35,566 nt of DNA from Powellomyces hirtus (Eukaryota; Chytridiomycota; Chytridiomycetes; Spizellomycetales; Powellomycetaceae): the NCBI GenBank assembly GCA_025526995.1, contig JAHLKG010000042.1:1-35566 (forward strand). Direction: 5' to 3'. Below, one piece after another: positions 10,580 to 20,931 of the stretch. The first letter of the stretch is position 1, and each line of letters opens with the position of its first letter. Below the pieces are notes generated by a model. It did not search any database. It was not told where the DNA came from and was given only the letters and a program-made list of their open reading frames with translations. The position numbers and the translations under genes are program-made.

Positions 10580-11865
10580 CATCAACTTCCTTATCTGCGG
10601 CCGCCTGGCAATATGGATTGTTGAGCAAATCAGAGGGTGTGGGGCGAGATGCCGGATCTTTTATCAAACTAGAAACAACGTCGGACATCACGTTTGTTAG
10701 TGACATGAAGGTCGTTCCTACAGAGCAGAACAGCACGTGACTATACTCACCATCGAGCGAGGAAAGCTTCCAGTTCGCTGGAGTATTGTCCGGCTGGCAG
10801 AGCCGGAACGGGCTCATTCACGATGTATTCGAGCAATTCGAAGACGGAGAGCGGTTCTCCTTCTGATTGGAAAGGGAATTTGCCCAGTGCCAACTCCATC
10901 AACGTAATCCCCAAACTCCACACATCGGATTGAACCGAGTATCTACCGCCCTGTATACGTTCCGGCTGTGCATTTTGGAAAAAAAAAAAAATAAGAGTGA
11001 GTCGCCAGGAAGTTTTCTGGTGGTGCTATAGCAATTGTGACATACCGACATGTAAGCGCTCGTCCCTACGAAAGTGTTTGCTACTGAGTTGATCAATTGG
11101 GTACTGACACCGAAATCAGCGATTTTGATATTGCCCTGCGAATCCAGTAAAATGTTACTGGGTTTTACATCTAGTGATATGTGTAACTCGTTAATTTCGG
11201 TTGTGAAGACATGCGCCGTGCCCGGGATTCTTACCTCTATGGATGATGCGGTGGTTTCTGTACAGGTAAACCAGGCCAGCGAGGACCGCATGCGTTACTT
11301 TCCCAATCACGTCCTCAGGTATCGGGCCGATCTTCTTGTATATGTTATCCAAGGATCCAACATTCATATATTCCATGCAGATCGAAATGTCACCCTCGTT
11401 CAGATAGGCGCCGTAAAAGGACACAATGTATGGAGAGATACACTGGTGCATTATCTGAATTTCGCGAACGATCTGCCGGCGGACACTATTCCTCGCTTCC
11501 ACATGTATCACCTGATTATATTTGTTAGCCCTTAGTAAACCCTCACTTGAATAAACTGGGGCAGTCTTGCTTACCTTCTTTGCCATGATGGTTCCAGTAG
11601 GTTTGTGTAAAACCTTATGAACGGTGCCACCATTCCCAGCTCCCAATTCCTGCATACTCTCAATGTCCTCCTGCTTCAGATCCAGTTTGGTTTCTTGTGG
11701 GAGTGACAGTTCGGATAGCTGAGGAACCAGTACTCCTGACGGTGAGTCGAGCTCTTGATGCGAAGGTAATCCATTGAGATTTATTGGTGCCACGCCTAAG
11801 CGCATGGGCCGCGGTCGAGACCGACGAGCTGGAGCAGCAGCAGCAGCAGCAGTAGGTAAAGACAT
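10551..11865 (-). CDS. MAP kinase kinase (MEK/Ste7/Byr1 type)
   Basis: Five exons, 11865-11575, 11511-11235, 11170-11046, 10965-10751 and 10668-10551, encode 341 residues with consistent phases. Kinase landmarks appear in order: glycine loop GAGNGGTV, the VAIK-equivalent lysine in IMAKK, catalytic HRDVKPSN, DFGVS, and an activation loop [16 protein letters not shown]. The last contains the S-x-x-x-T dual phosphorylation sites of MAPKKs. The N-terminus has a poly-Ala stretch and a basic-then-hydrophobic segment ([18 protein letters not shown]) that resembles a MAPK docking site. The protein phosphorylates a MAPK on Thr and Tyr and is itself activated by a MAPKKK in the cytoplasm. The short length, with no long N-terminal extension, favours the MEK1/Ste7/Fuz7 class over Pbs2. 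The 3' end is tandemly duplicated. It is divergent from the aminopeptidase gene. Confidence 0.93.
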
Positions 11866-12294
11866 CGCGGTGACAGAGGGGCGGAAGGATTGCTGATTAT
11901 ATGGGTCGAGCCGAGGACGAGGAACTGAGAGTCAAACAAGTGCTTTTCCCGACGATCAGAAACTGTGGACGGCAGAATCCTGGGATGAGCAGCACGCGCC
12001 GTAAAGTTCGTGAATGTCCCGGGACGACGTTCGTGAACCACCAGTGAGGATGAACAGAAGCGACTGGTCGCGGAAGAGTGGATGAAGTAGAAGTAGAGAT
12101 TCGTTTATAGTTTAATGACAATACAACGCGAGGAGGAAAGAAGCATGGACTTCTGATGAATGAATGATTGCGCCGCCTGTTTGTGTCTCTCTGCCCAAAC
12201 CGTCACAAACACGGCGCGCTGTACCCGTCGTTTTTTACCCCACAACTCGTGTAGTAGATCATCTCCGCAAGCAAGTATATTATTCAACAAAAAC
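11866..12294. promoter_or_regulatory. Shared upstream region of the MAPKK and aspartyl aminopeptidase genes
   Basis: About 430 bp separate two divergent start codons. It should contain both promoters and 5' leaders. I see no confident TATA box or binding-site array. Confidence 0.45.
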
Positions 12295-14552
12295 ATGGTA
12301 TGTATGTGACGTTGCTCTTCGGCAGCAAGGCGCTCCAAAATTCATCGACCCGCTCAGTAGCTGATCATACGAGTTCGGAGCCGGAACTGTCAATTACTCA
12401 CTTCCCGCTTTCTCGCCAATGTCTTTCCTCGTCAACTTTTCAAAACGGCATCATTCTTCACTACGACCTATAACTGTACGCAGTCTGCACCGGATTTCAT
12501 AAAGTTTGTCAACGCTTCGCCATCCCCGTTTCACGCTGTCGAAACGGCGCGCAAGTCACTGCTATCGGCGGGTTTTGAGGAAATCCACGAACGCGACAGT
12601 TGGAGTGGTAAATTAAAGAATGGTGGAAAGTACTTTTTCACCAGAAACAAAAGCTGCATCGCCGCGTTTGCTGTTGGTGGAGAATACACTAGCGGCAACG
12701 GATTCTCAGTTGTGGGAGCACACACGGACTCTCCCTGTTTGAAGGTCAGCATAAGTTATCTGGGAAATGTTTGGGCGACCGCCCCAGTTTCTTACTGTTG
12801 ATTGCCGTCATTAGGTGAAACCACACTCAAAGAAAGAGAAGGTGGGCTACACCCAGGTTGGAGTACAGACCTATGGCGGCGGCTTGTGGTAAGTCATGTC
12901 TAGCAACATCCAAGTATCAAACGCCTTCCTTTCACTGATGGTGTCAATCATAGGCACACATGGTTTGATCGAGACCTGGGGTACGCGCATATCTAGAATT
13001 CGGAATTTGTGACCGTGTTCTTATTCGCCTTTCCAGAATTGCTGGCCGCGCTTTCGTCAAAACCGCGGATAACAAGTATGAGCATCGTCTCGTCCAAATC
13101 GCCCGGTAGGCTGCTGGCAATGCGCGTTGGTCCCCAGTTCAGTAGCTCTGTCTAAACTGTCCTCCACAGTCCCATCCTCCGCATTCCGACCCTTGCCATT
13201 CACCTTGACCGGGGTGTCAACGACGCTTTCAAATTCAACAACGAGGTGCAACTGACACCCATCCTTGCTGCTGCGGCAACTAAGGCGTGAGTAGCATTGA
13301 AAAGCTCTGATGCCTGGCGTCACAGGGATGTTAATCCTCCGAACCATCTGTTTCGCAGTCTGAATGCAGAGTCTGCGCCAAACGCTGATCAGCACGCGCC
13401 TCTCCTGCTCAAACTTCTCGCCGAAGAGATGAAAGTTGAGGGTGAGTTATCTGTCATTCCGGAACTAGTCCAGAGAGTCAAAGTGCATCCTTCCAACACC
13501 GATATACAGCTTCGCAGATTGGCGATTTTGAGCTTTGCCTGTATGACACGCAGCCGTCTGCTATAGGAGGCGCAGAAAATGAATACATCTTCTCTGCCCG
13601 CCTCGACAATCTAATGATGTCGTACTGCTCCGTAACCGTAAGTGCCTGCTCCAGTCATAGGCGCCCCGCATCAACATCAGCGCTCACTGCATGGCTCTCA
13701 TTTCCATGAAATCCAACCAGGCTTTGATCAACAGCGCAACGACGGCATCGTTAGAGAAGGATTCTAACATTCGAGTCGTAGTGTTGTTCGACAACGAGGA
13801 AGTCGGATCAGTGTCAGCGCACGGTGCTGGCTCCAACCTTCTTGAGGTCACCCTGCGTCGGCTTGCTGCCGAGGTGGGAGCGGACGATCAAACCAAAGCT
13901 CAGCAGGTAGGGCCTCCTCGAGCAGTCTATCACGCAAGGAGAACTGTCGCCTCATCCACTGACTTGAACATCATATCAACAATGATACAGTCAGGATTTG
14001 AGCGTGCAATGACAAGATCGCTGCTCATTTCAGCGGACATGGCTCACGCAATTCATCCCAACTATGTGGAGAAGCATGAGGAGAACCATAGGCCCTATAT
14101 GAACAAGGGCGTCGTGGTCAAGCAGAATGCCAATCAACGTTATGCCACCACCGCAGTCAGCACGACATTGTTGAGGGAAGTCGCCAAGAGAGCCGGTGTG
14201 CCGCTGCAGGAGTTCGTGGTTCGTAACGATTCGCCCTGTGGAAGCACAATCGGCCCGATGCTGAGTGCACAGTTGGGGCTTCGAACCATTGGTAAGCCGG
14301 TGACCAGTTGGGATCATGCTCATGTGATCTTAGCGCTGAAGATTCTCTGATCAGATGTCGGCAACGCGCAGTTGAGCATGCACTCTATCCGCGAGACTTG
14401 TGGCACTGAGGACGTCAAGTCTGCAATTGACTTATTCGAGGTGCGTGTAACATATTTTGTTTCGAAATCCGGACCGACGTATTGAATGCTTGTCCCTCCA
14501 GTCTTTCTTCCACGACTTTGCGGCTGTTGACGCTTCCATTACTGTCGATTGA
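12295..14552 (+). CDS. Aspartyl aminopeptidase (M18 family, DNPEP/Ape4 type)
   Basis: Twelve exons: 12295-12297, 12484-12744, 12815-12888, 12954-12980, 13037-13105, 13170-13286, 13359-13441, 13510-13637, 13721-13906, 13991-14291, 14355-14440 and 14502-14552. They give 461 residues, close to the usual 460-490. M18 landmarks appear in order: [18 protein letters not shown] with its metal-binding His and Asp, [61 protein letters not shown] and [11 protein letters not shown]. This is a dinuclear zinc peptidase that removes N-terminal Asp or Glu, cytosolic or vacuolar in fungi. The first exon is only the ATG, followed by gtatgt. An alternative start at 12419 ([17 protein letters not shown]) looks like a mitochondrial presequence but is one base out of frame. 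The 84-nt intron at 13907-13990 is stop-free and in frame. Confidence 0.95.
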
Positions 14553-14595
14553 CTCAAAGTCTCTCCAAAATTGTAAAACTATCTAGAAATTGGCA

Positions 14596-16300
14596 CTATT
14601 CGCTGTCGTTATCTGATACACCGAGCAATGCCGACTGAAGTGGTGAGAGTCGGCCCTTCGCCTCATCTTGATCCGGTTTTGTCGTGTTCGACACGGATTT
14701 CTGTCTATCATTTGCAGAGTGCTCCGTGGCGTCAGAGTCTTCATGCGTCATGTGGGCAGCTGCTGACGATATATCATCCAGATCAAAGCCCTCATCTCTA
14801 GGCAGGTTGTGGACGGCCGGTGGCTTTGTGCTGAGACCTCTCGTAGTAGTGAGGGACGCAGCCGTTCGTTTACGAGTGGCGAAAGTCGCGTCTCCATAAG
14901 TCTCTCCTCCAGAGGTGTTGCGGTCAGAACCATGTGGAACTGCGGGCTTCCTACGCTTTTTCAGAGGGGAATCATCTGTCCGTTGAGAACGCTCGCTGTC
15001 ACTGTTTGAGAGTGGCATAATCGAGGAGCTAGGAGCAGGTGCAAAGTCTGCCTCATTCCCACCCTGAGACAGAAGCCCCCCATCCTCTGATTCTTCGTCA
15101 ACCACTCGCTTCCGTCTCCGCTCAGGTACCAATGATCCAGCCTTTGAATCTGATTGTTCTTGCGCGTCTTCATTATGACGAATGGCTTGATCTTCATAAA
15201 CCTTGAGGAAGGGTCAAAATGTAGCGAGCCTCATGTATGGATTCAGCGAGAGGACACGTACCTCGCGCTCGTTATCGGGAAGCTCGAACCATCGACGCTT
15301 TAAAATCTTTGTGATTACTGGTCCAGGATGGTTTGGATATTCCCCCTTCAACTTGGTTCTCATCTCCTTGGCGTAAAGTCCATAGGACGTTACTCGGGAT
15401 TTGGCAGCTTTACTCGTTGGTCGAGGCTCTTTTGGTGCAGGCGCAGTTGCTGCTGAGCGGGCTCGTTTGGCCCGCGGCTGTGCTGTCAACACTTTGCTTT
15501 CCAGGTCTCCCGCCGTGGTGATAGCCTTCTTTGGTTTCTTCAATTTCTCTTGTTTCCCTTCATCTTCATTCTCCTGCTTTGTTTCTTCCTGTTCTTCTTC
15601 ATCTAAACCCGAGCCAATGACGTCGTCCGACTCATCCGAAAACTCTTCAGGCCAGAGCGGGCCATGGTAACCTGTTTCTTCTCCTGACTCATTTTCATCC
15701 TCATACTTTTCCGGTCCTGAATCTCCCGACTCATCTCCATTTTTCTTGGCCTTATCATTGTCCACGATGGAAACGGGGTCAGCTGCACTGCGCGGATCTG
15801 AAGTAAAGTCCAGTAGTGGGTCAAACTGGGACGAGGTTGGGACGGACGAGAATGGTATTTCTGATATCGTAAACGTGCATGCATGCTTGTCCTTGATGAG
15901 GTTTATGCAGTCTCCGTTTTTGATTAATACAGTGTCCCCGGTGTTGAGAGGTCTGCCGTTTAAATAGGAGGGGTTGGCGCCTAACTGTACCAACGCTTCC
16001 TCAGTCCTATTCCAAGAACCCATTTGTGCATCAAGTAGTGTTATTTACCCGTTGCACTGTCACCCTTTTCGTGTGCGGGTCTATCAGCACGTCAAGCTGT
16101 CTCTTGCTGAGTCTGTGGGCCCAATGTCACTTTTTCCCCACGCCGGCACAGGGAGGCGAGAAGCAATCAAATCAACACGCTTACGTTCTGTCTTTTTGCA
16201 GGCCCAACTCTGCGTGGGCTCTGCCTAGCATGTTGCTGCCATTCTTGAGCACCAACGTCTTGCCGTGGGTTGCGCAGACCATTGATACTTGAAAGGACGA
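14596..16300 (-). CDS. FHA-domain protein with an HMG box
   Basis: Four exons, 16300-16185, 16112-16049, 15984-15262 and 15201-14596, encode 502 residues in consistent phase. An upstream in-frame Met at 16414 would add 38 residues. Residues 1-100 form an FHA domain, a phosphothreonine-binding module: GSNMLGRAH, then LSKRQLDVLID, then LGANPSYLNGRPL and NGDCINLI. An acidic region rich in Asp, Glu and Ser follows (residues 120-200), then basic segments. Around residues 250-310 lies an HMG-box-like fold (VTSYGLYAKEMRTKLKGEYP, ILKRRWFELPDNEREVYEDQ). The C-terminal 180 residues are low complexity with basic clusters (SPLKKRRKP). The likely role is nuclear and chromatin-related, perhaps DNA damage response, because this FHA resembles those of PNKP/APLF-type proteins; that is inference. 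It is convergent with the aminopeptidase, with only 43 bp between their stops. Confidence 0.85.
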
Positions 16301-16529
16301 CATTTGGGTGGTTTCCACAAGATGTGCGAGATTGCCAAATTGTGCAGTGAGAATTGATTGATACGAACGCGGTTGCAGATTGACGGCACGTTTTCTCAAC
16401 GCTGCGCCATTCATTTACGCGATTCGTCGTTCCAAAGGTGCTTTAGAAGATGAAAAAGTAGGCTTTGAGACGGACTCGAAGGAAGCCCTATGAGATGTTT
16501 ACCAATTGCGCAACCATATACGAGGATGT

Positions 16530-16685
16530 CTTGGAGTGGCCCTCCTCTATGCGACCAAGAAGCATGACTACGTGCAACACGCCTGTCGAGTGTTGTTGGA
16601 TGGCGCGGCCACCGCAGATCGGAGGTAAAAGCTGGACAAAAAGCATGTGGATGTCTTGCTTAAAACTGGCACCAACGTAAGGTCG
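16530..16685 (+). pseudogene. Ankyrin-like relic
   Basis: One plus-strand frame reads GVALLYATKKHDYVQHACRV, then LLDGAATADRR, a stop, and then KLDKKHVDVLLKTGTNV. These segments resemble two ankyrin-repeat units (an LLYA-type first helix, a VLLDxGA turn, then a VDVLLKxG turn) separated by a stop. No start codon or continuing exons were found on either side. It is most simply a decayed gene fragment, although a diverged exon cannot be ruled out. Confidence 0.4.
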
Positions 16686-17220
16686 GCATTGTCGGGGCCT
16701 TGGAGAGGCTCATATGGTGCCGACCTGTTACTTCCCCTTGGTTCTCAGCTACATCATATCTGCCCCACCGGCCATTAGGCAGCACTACCTTCCCTGATGA
16801 ACTACCTAGTTTCTAATGTTCAACTCTCCATAATGATAGGATGTACTTTCTGATACCATCACAGTAATGCTGATAATAGGAATAGGTGTGACAAAGCACG
16901 CTGGATTCATTGATAAGGAAAGATCTAAATGATGACTAATAACTGATTTGATCTCTCAGTCTCTGCGCGTTATTTGGTTCCAACCAGCGATCGCCTCATC
17001 GCTGCTCCTCCCCCATTTGCTGTGCTGGTGCTGACTGTGAAGTGAAGTCGGTGAGGTTGCAGTCCAACGCATTCCTACAGCACCGTTGTCCGTCTGTCCA
17101 AGTCGCTCATACAAACCGAAAAGGCGAACGGCTGGATCTATCTGCTGGATCACCACCTGCCTCCCTGCATTGCCGTCTGCACATATAATCCATACTCCGA
17201 CGGAACGAGCAAACAGCAGC
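16686..17220 (+). other. Spacer upstream of aspartate kinase
   Basis: About 530 bp between the ankyrin-like relic and the kinase start. The stretch just before the ATG (17086-17220) stays open in the kinase frame but has no in-frame Met, so it is treated as 5' leader. No other feature was seen. Confidence 0.4.
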
Positions 17221-18924
17221 ATGGCCCGAGCAGCAGCGCGACCCATTGTGGTCCAGAAATATGGCGGAACCAGCGTCGGCAGTGCTGAACGCATGTTGGA
17301 GGTTTCAAATATCGTAAAGTCAGTATTTTTTGCCTTGTTATGTTTGAGTTTCACAGAACTGACGAATTCCTCGTTTTGGTCATTGCACAGATCTAGTCTG
17401 GATCACAATCGAGTAATCGTGGTACTATCGGCGATGAGCAGCACCAAAAAGACGGAAGGAACAACCAGTAGGCTTTTGGAAGCCGCCAAGGAAGTCCTGA
17501 AGCCCAACTCGCAACGATATCTGGACATCATAGATATAATAGAAGAGGGACATCTGAAGACAGTAGAGAACGCCGTCACTAAAGGGCCAGCCTACGATGA
17601 CGTTGTGCGAGACGTCAAGGCCGAGTGTCAGCGGTTGCGGTCGTTCATGTCCGCGGCGGAAGTGATTGATGAGATTTCGCCGCGGTCACGGGATGTCATG
17701 ATCAGCACGGGCGAGAAGCTATCGGCGAGGATATTTGCTGCACTGCTGCAAAGCCAGGGAATCGAGGCAGTGTACGTCAACCTGGACAAGTTGGTTGAGG
17801 AACAATTTGATGAGAAGGCGATCGATCAGACGTTCTACGACTACCTCACCAATCGACTTACCGATATCTTGGGAAAGTGCACCGACACACAAGTGCCGAT
17901 AGTCACAGGCTACTTGGGACCGGTCCCGGGCAGCATTCTCACCACCATTGGACGCGGGTACACGGATCTGACTGCCGCGCTCATCGCCGTGGGAGTGAAG
18001 GCGCAGGAGGTCCAGATCTGGAAAGAAGTGGATGGGATCTTCACAGCTGATCCACGGAAAGCGCCCAAAGCCCGTCTGCTCTCCGCCATCTCCCCGGAAG
18101 AAGCGGCCGAGCTCACATATTACGGCTCTGAAGTCATACATCCATTTACCATGGAGCAGGTCATTCGGGCCAGCATCCCCATCCGCATAAAGAACGCGTT
18201 CAAGCCGGAAGGCAACGGAACCGTCATTGTCCCCGACGGATGGCGCCCGCCACAGCATGCTGAATCGATTGAGGATTTGACTCCGGGCGGAACTCGCATT
18301 CCAAAACCATCCGCGTCATCTCTTTCCACACCATCCCACCACGCGCCCACAAGCCACCCCAATGGCTTTGCCGAAGACGACGAGAAGCGACCGACAGCGG
18401 TCACCATCAAGGACAATGTCATTGTGCTCAACGTGCACTCCAACCGCAAATCAGTCTCGCACGGATTCTTTGCCCATATCTTCCTCGCTCTTGACCGCTA
18501 CGGCATCGTCGTAGATCTCATTTCCACGTCCGAGGTGCACGTCAGTATGGCTCTTAGTCCCAACGTCAAGGAGGCCAAACTGGAACGCGCACTGATCGAA
18601 CTGCGGAAATACGGCACGGTATGTATAGTACCTTCTCTCCCATCCAGCGCCGTCGAGTTCTCGTTTTCTGACTCTCTTTCTTTCGTTCAGGTGGATGTCA
18701 TTCGCAACATGGCCATTTTGTCGCTCGTGGGCAAGCAGATGCGAAATATGGTTGGAATCGCCGGTCTCATGTTCGAAACCCTCGCGAAACACAATGTCAA
18801 TATCGAGATGATCTCGCAGGGCGCCTCCGAAATCAACATATCCTGTGTCATCGAGGAGGAGAGCGCTCAGGCGGCGCTGAGAGCTATACACGATGAATGC
18901 ATATTAGGGGAATACGTAGAATAG
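17221..18924 (+). CDS. HOM3: Aspartate kinase (fungal HOM3 type)
   Basis: Exons 17221-17318, 17391-18618 and 18691-18924 encode 519 residues, close to yeast Hom3 (527). The enzyme phosphorylates L-aspartate with ATP, the first step towards threonine, methionine and homoserine. The N-terminal kinase domain shows VVQKYGGTSVGSAERM, VIVVLSAMSS, STGEKLSAR, IGRGYTDLTAALIAVG and EVDGIFTADPRKAP. Two ACT regulatory domains follow (residues about 380-519: NVIVLNVHSNRKSVSHGFF; AILSLVGKQMRNMVGIAGL; then NIEMISQGASEINIS), where fungal enzymes sense threonine. A Ser/Pro/His-rich linker (residues 330-375) separates kinase and ACT parts. Both introns are exactly 72 nt, stop-free and in frame, so the whole gene also reads as one open frame; family alignment supports removing them. 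The start is the first Met in frame. Confidence 0.95.
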   Translation: MARAAARPIVVQKYGGTSVGSAERMLEVSNIVKSVFFALLCLSFTELTNSSFWSLHRSSLDHNRVIVVLSAMSSTKKTEGTTSRLLEAAKEVLKPNSQRYLDIIDIIEEGHLKTVENAVTKGPAYDDVVRDVKAECQRLRSFMSAAEVIDEISPRSRDVMISTGEKLSARIFAALLQSQGIEAVYVNLDKLVEEQFDEKAIDQTFYDYLTNRLTDILGKCTDTQVPIVTGYLGPVPGSILTTIGRGYTDLTAALIAVGVKAQEVQIWKEVDGIFTADPRKAPKARLLSAISPEEAAELTYYGSEVIHPFTMEQVIRASIPIRIKNAFKPEGNGTVIVPDGWRPPQHAESIEDLTPGGTRIPKPSASSLSTPSHHAPTSHPNGFAEDDEKRPTAVTIKDNVIVLNVHSNRKSVSHGFFAHIFLALDRYGIVVDLISTSEVHVSMALSPNVKEAKLERALIELRKYGTVCIVPSLPSSAVEFSFSDSLSFVQVDVIRNMAILSLVGKQMRNMVGIAGLMFETLAKHNVNIEMISQGASEINISCVIEEESAQAALRAIHDECILGEYVE

Positions 18925-19615
18925 AAAGCTGCTTATGTATTGGGCGACGTCGGGTCGTTCCTCTTTATTATAATTGTATTTTTTCTTGATATCGAGAGAG
19001 TGCAACTTATCGGCCGGGGACTCTCAAGTCTCGGCGAGTGAATTCCGTGAATGTGAGCTGAACGGTGATTTTGCGATGATTGTCCAGCACACGATGATTG
19101 TCCAGCAATGTGTGCCTGACAGATACCGACTCTCCTGTAACTTACCAAAGTGCTGTACACGTGTAGGCACTCTCGGTGCCAGTTTGACCAGGAAATAAAA
19201 AACCTCACACTTCACAAACGTATGACTGTTGAACTTCCGCCGGTCGCTGTGGGAAGTGTGTCCCTGCAACGTGCAAGATAATACATACAACTGTGGCTTG
19301 CAACTCGCCGTTCCACTGCTTTGTCACGACCTTGCGGCCGCTCACCTTCCCCCGTCTGACTCCGACAGTCACACATTCAACTCAATCCAGATCCGATCTT
19401 GACACCCCTCTTGCTTTGATTGCAAGACGGGACTCACTAGCCCCGTCGTGTCCCATCTATCTACCAGCAACCTCTCCGTGCGCACCCTTGGAGTCCGTGT
19501 TTACGCGGATTGATTCTGAAGCACACGCTCTCCAACATTCTGTCAGATCACGCGAACACTACAATACCCCTGCGCGCCAGGAACTGTATTAGACATTACC
19601 TTACATTTTAGTGCT
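18925..19615. other. Intergenic region with a short tandem repeat
   Basis: About 690 bp between two + strand genes. At 19074-19107 a 16-base unit (cgatgattgtccagca) occurs twice with an 18-base period. The stretch 19320-19600 is C/T-rich and probably holds the promoter and leader of the next gene. No coding pattern or RNA gene was recognised. Confidence 0.45.
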
Positions 19616-20566
19616 ATGGAAAAAACGCCCGCTACGAGCCCGGCTGCCGACGAGAGACCGGAAGTCAACGTCAATGTCCATCCCGATGACCACCGCGATA
19701 AAGTCTTCATGGCGGTCATGAGTGCGCTTATAATGGGCGGCAACCGGCCTTGCTCGCCCAAAGAATTAGCGGCGTTTATTTTGAAACATAAGCTGGCTAC
19801 GTTGGGGTAAGGGACAAACATTAACATCAAACAGGGACAAGGGATTTGATTCCAAGTTTTGTGTTTTTGTATTAGTGGCCAAACACCCTACGCGACCGTC
19901 TCATCCCGCATCTCCCAACATTTCAAACGGTGCGCGGAAGGATCGCGCAAACCCTTGCTCGCCAAACAGGCGGTGATTGAGCCGAATCGAAAAGCTACGG
20001 GTGCGACACCGCGGAAATGGAGATATTACGTGGATCAGGAGGGTGTCCCTGTCGCCGACGATGTGGGGCCTGTGAGTGAGCCCGTGTCGGTAGTGAAACG
20101 GCAGGAGGATGTGGCGATGAGTACTAGAAGCGGGAGGGGAGGAGAAAAGGAAGGTTCGTCGGCGGTGGGGAAGACGCCGCCGACAACCCGGACCAGAAAC
20201 GCACCAGCGAATGGGCGCAGGCGATCTGCGCCAGAGTCCCCACCACCGTCTGTTTCCTCCTCTTCTAAAAGCAGCAGCGTGCAGGAGGAAAACGAGGAGG
20301 GAGCGGGTCCGTCCATCAAACGAACGAGAAACTCACATCAGGAACCGTCTCCGAACAGTGAACAGCGGACCCACGAGCCTGAAGCATCATCATCAACATT
20401 ATCAACACCATCATCTAATCCAGAATCGGACCCACCTTCCGCCCGCCCTACCCGACAGGCCAAGAACACTAGAAACATCCCGCCGGTACCCCGGAAACGC
20501 GTTCCGGAGCCTGCACCAGCTACCGCGGCGTCCGCCCTGACACGCTCGAAACGCACAAAACAATGA
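19616..20566 (+). CDS. Gds1-like winged-helix (HARE-HTH-like) nuclear protein
   Basis: Two exons, 19616-19806 and 19876-20566, give 293 residues across a 69-nt intron. Residues 25-120 form the conserved part: KVFMAVMSALIMGGNRPCSP, then KELAAFILKHKLATLGGQTP, then YATVSSRISQHFKRCAE and later PRKWRYYVD. This is the winged-helix module found in fungal Gds1-type proteins and related to the HARE-HTH domain, expected to bind DNA or chromatin partners in the nucleus. The remaining 170 residues are low complexity, rich in Ser, Pro, Arg, Thr and Glu, with basic clusters (SIKRTRN, LTRSKRTKQ at the end) that could serve as nuclear localisation signals. Function beyond a nuclear regulator is inferred from the family. 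Confidence 0.85.
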
Positions 20567-20931
20567 TACCTCAACTCACTCTGCCCCATCACGCGCTTCT
20601 CTCACCCATATGCTTTTCCCCCTTCCACCAGTTTTTTTTTTTTGCCCTCCAACCTGCGCGCTGACAGAAGGGCGGAACGTAGGTTTGAGCAACCGCTACC
20701 CCGAAACAGATTTCATTGCCACAGCTGGCTGTCTGTTTTCAATGATCATAATAATATTACTGTCACTTGTTACCCAGCCATGATGAATATGATGGTAGTG
20801 GGATTTTGGTGTAGAAGTCGTTAGCGGTGTCGAGATTGTAGGCCATGACGCCAGACGGTGGTGTCGTACTTGTGTAGACTATTTATTCTATGGCTCATCC
20901 TGGACTTTGTACTGGAGCAAGCCCAAGCTGC
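20567..20931. other. Spacer between convergent genes
   Basis: About 365 bp between the stops of the Gds1-like gene and DNAAF11. It has a run of T near 20632-20642 and AT-rich patches suited to 3' end formation on both strands. Nothing else was seen. Confidence 0.45.

Noticed and set aside
17086..17220. N-terminal extension of aspartate kinase
   Set aside because: The frame is open but there is no ATG before 17221, and the conserved KYGGTSVG motif sits normally close to that start.
18451..18891. Antisense frames over aspartate kinase and over other conserved genes
   Set aside because: They mirror strongly conserved coding sequence on the other strand and show no homology of their own.
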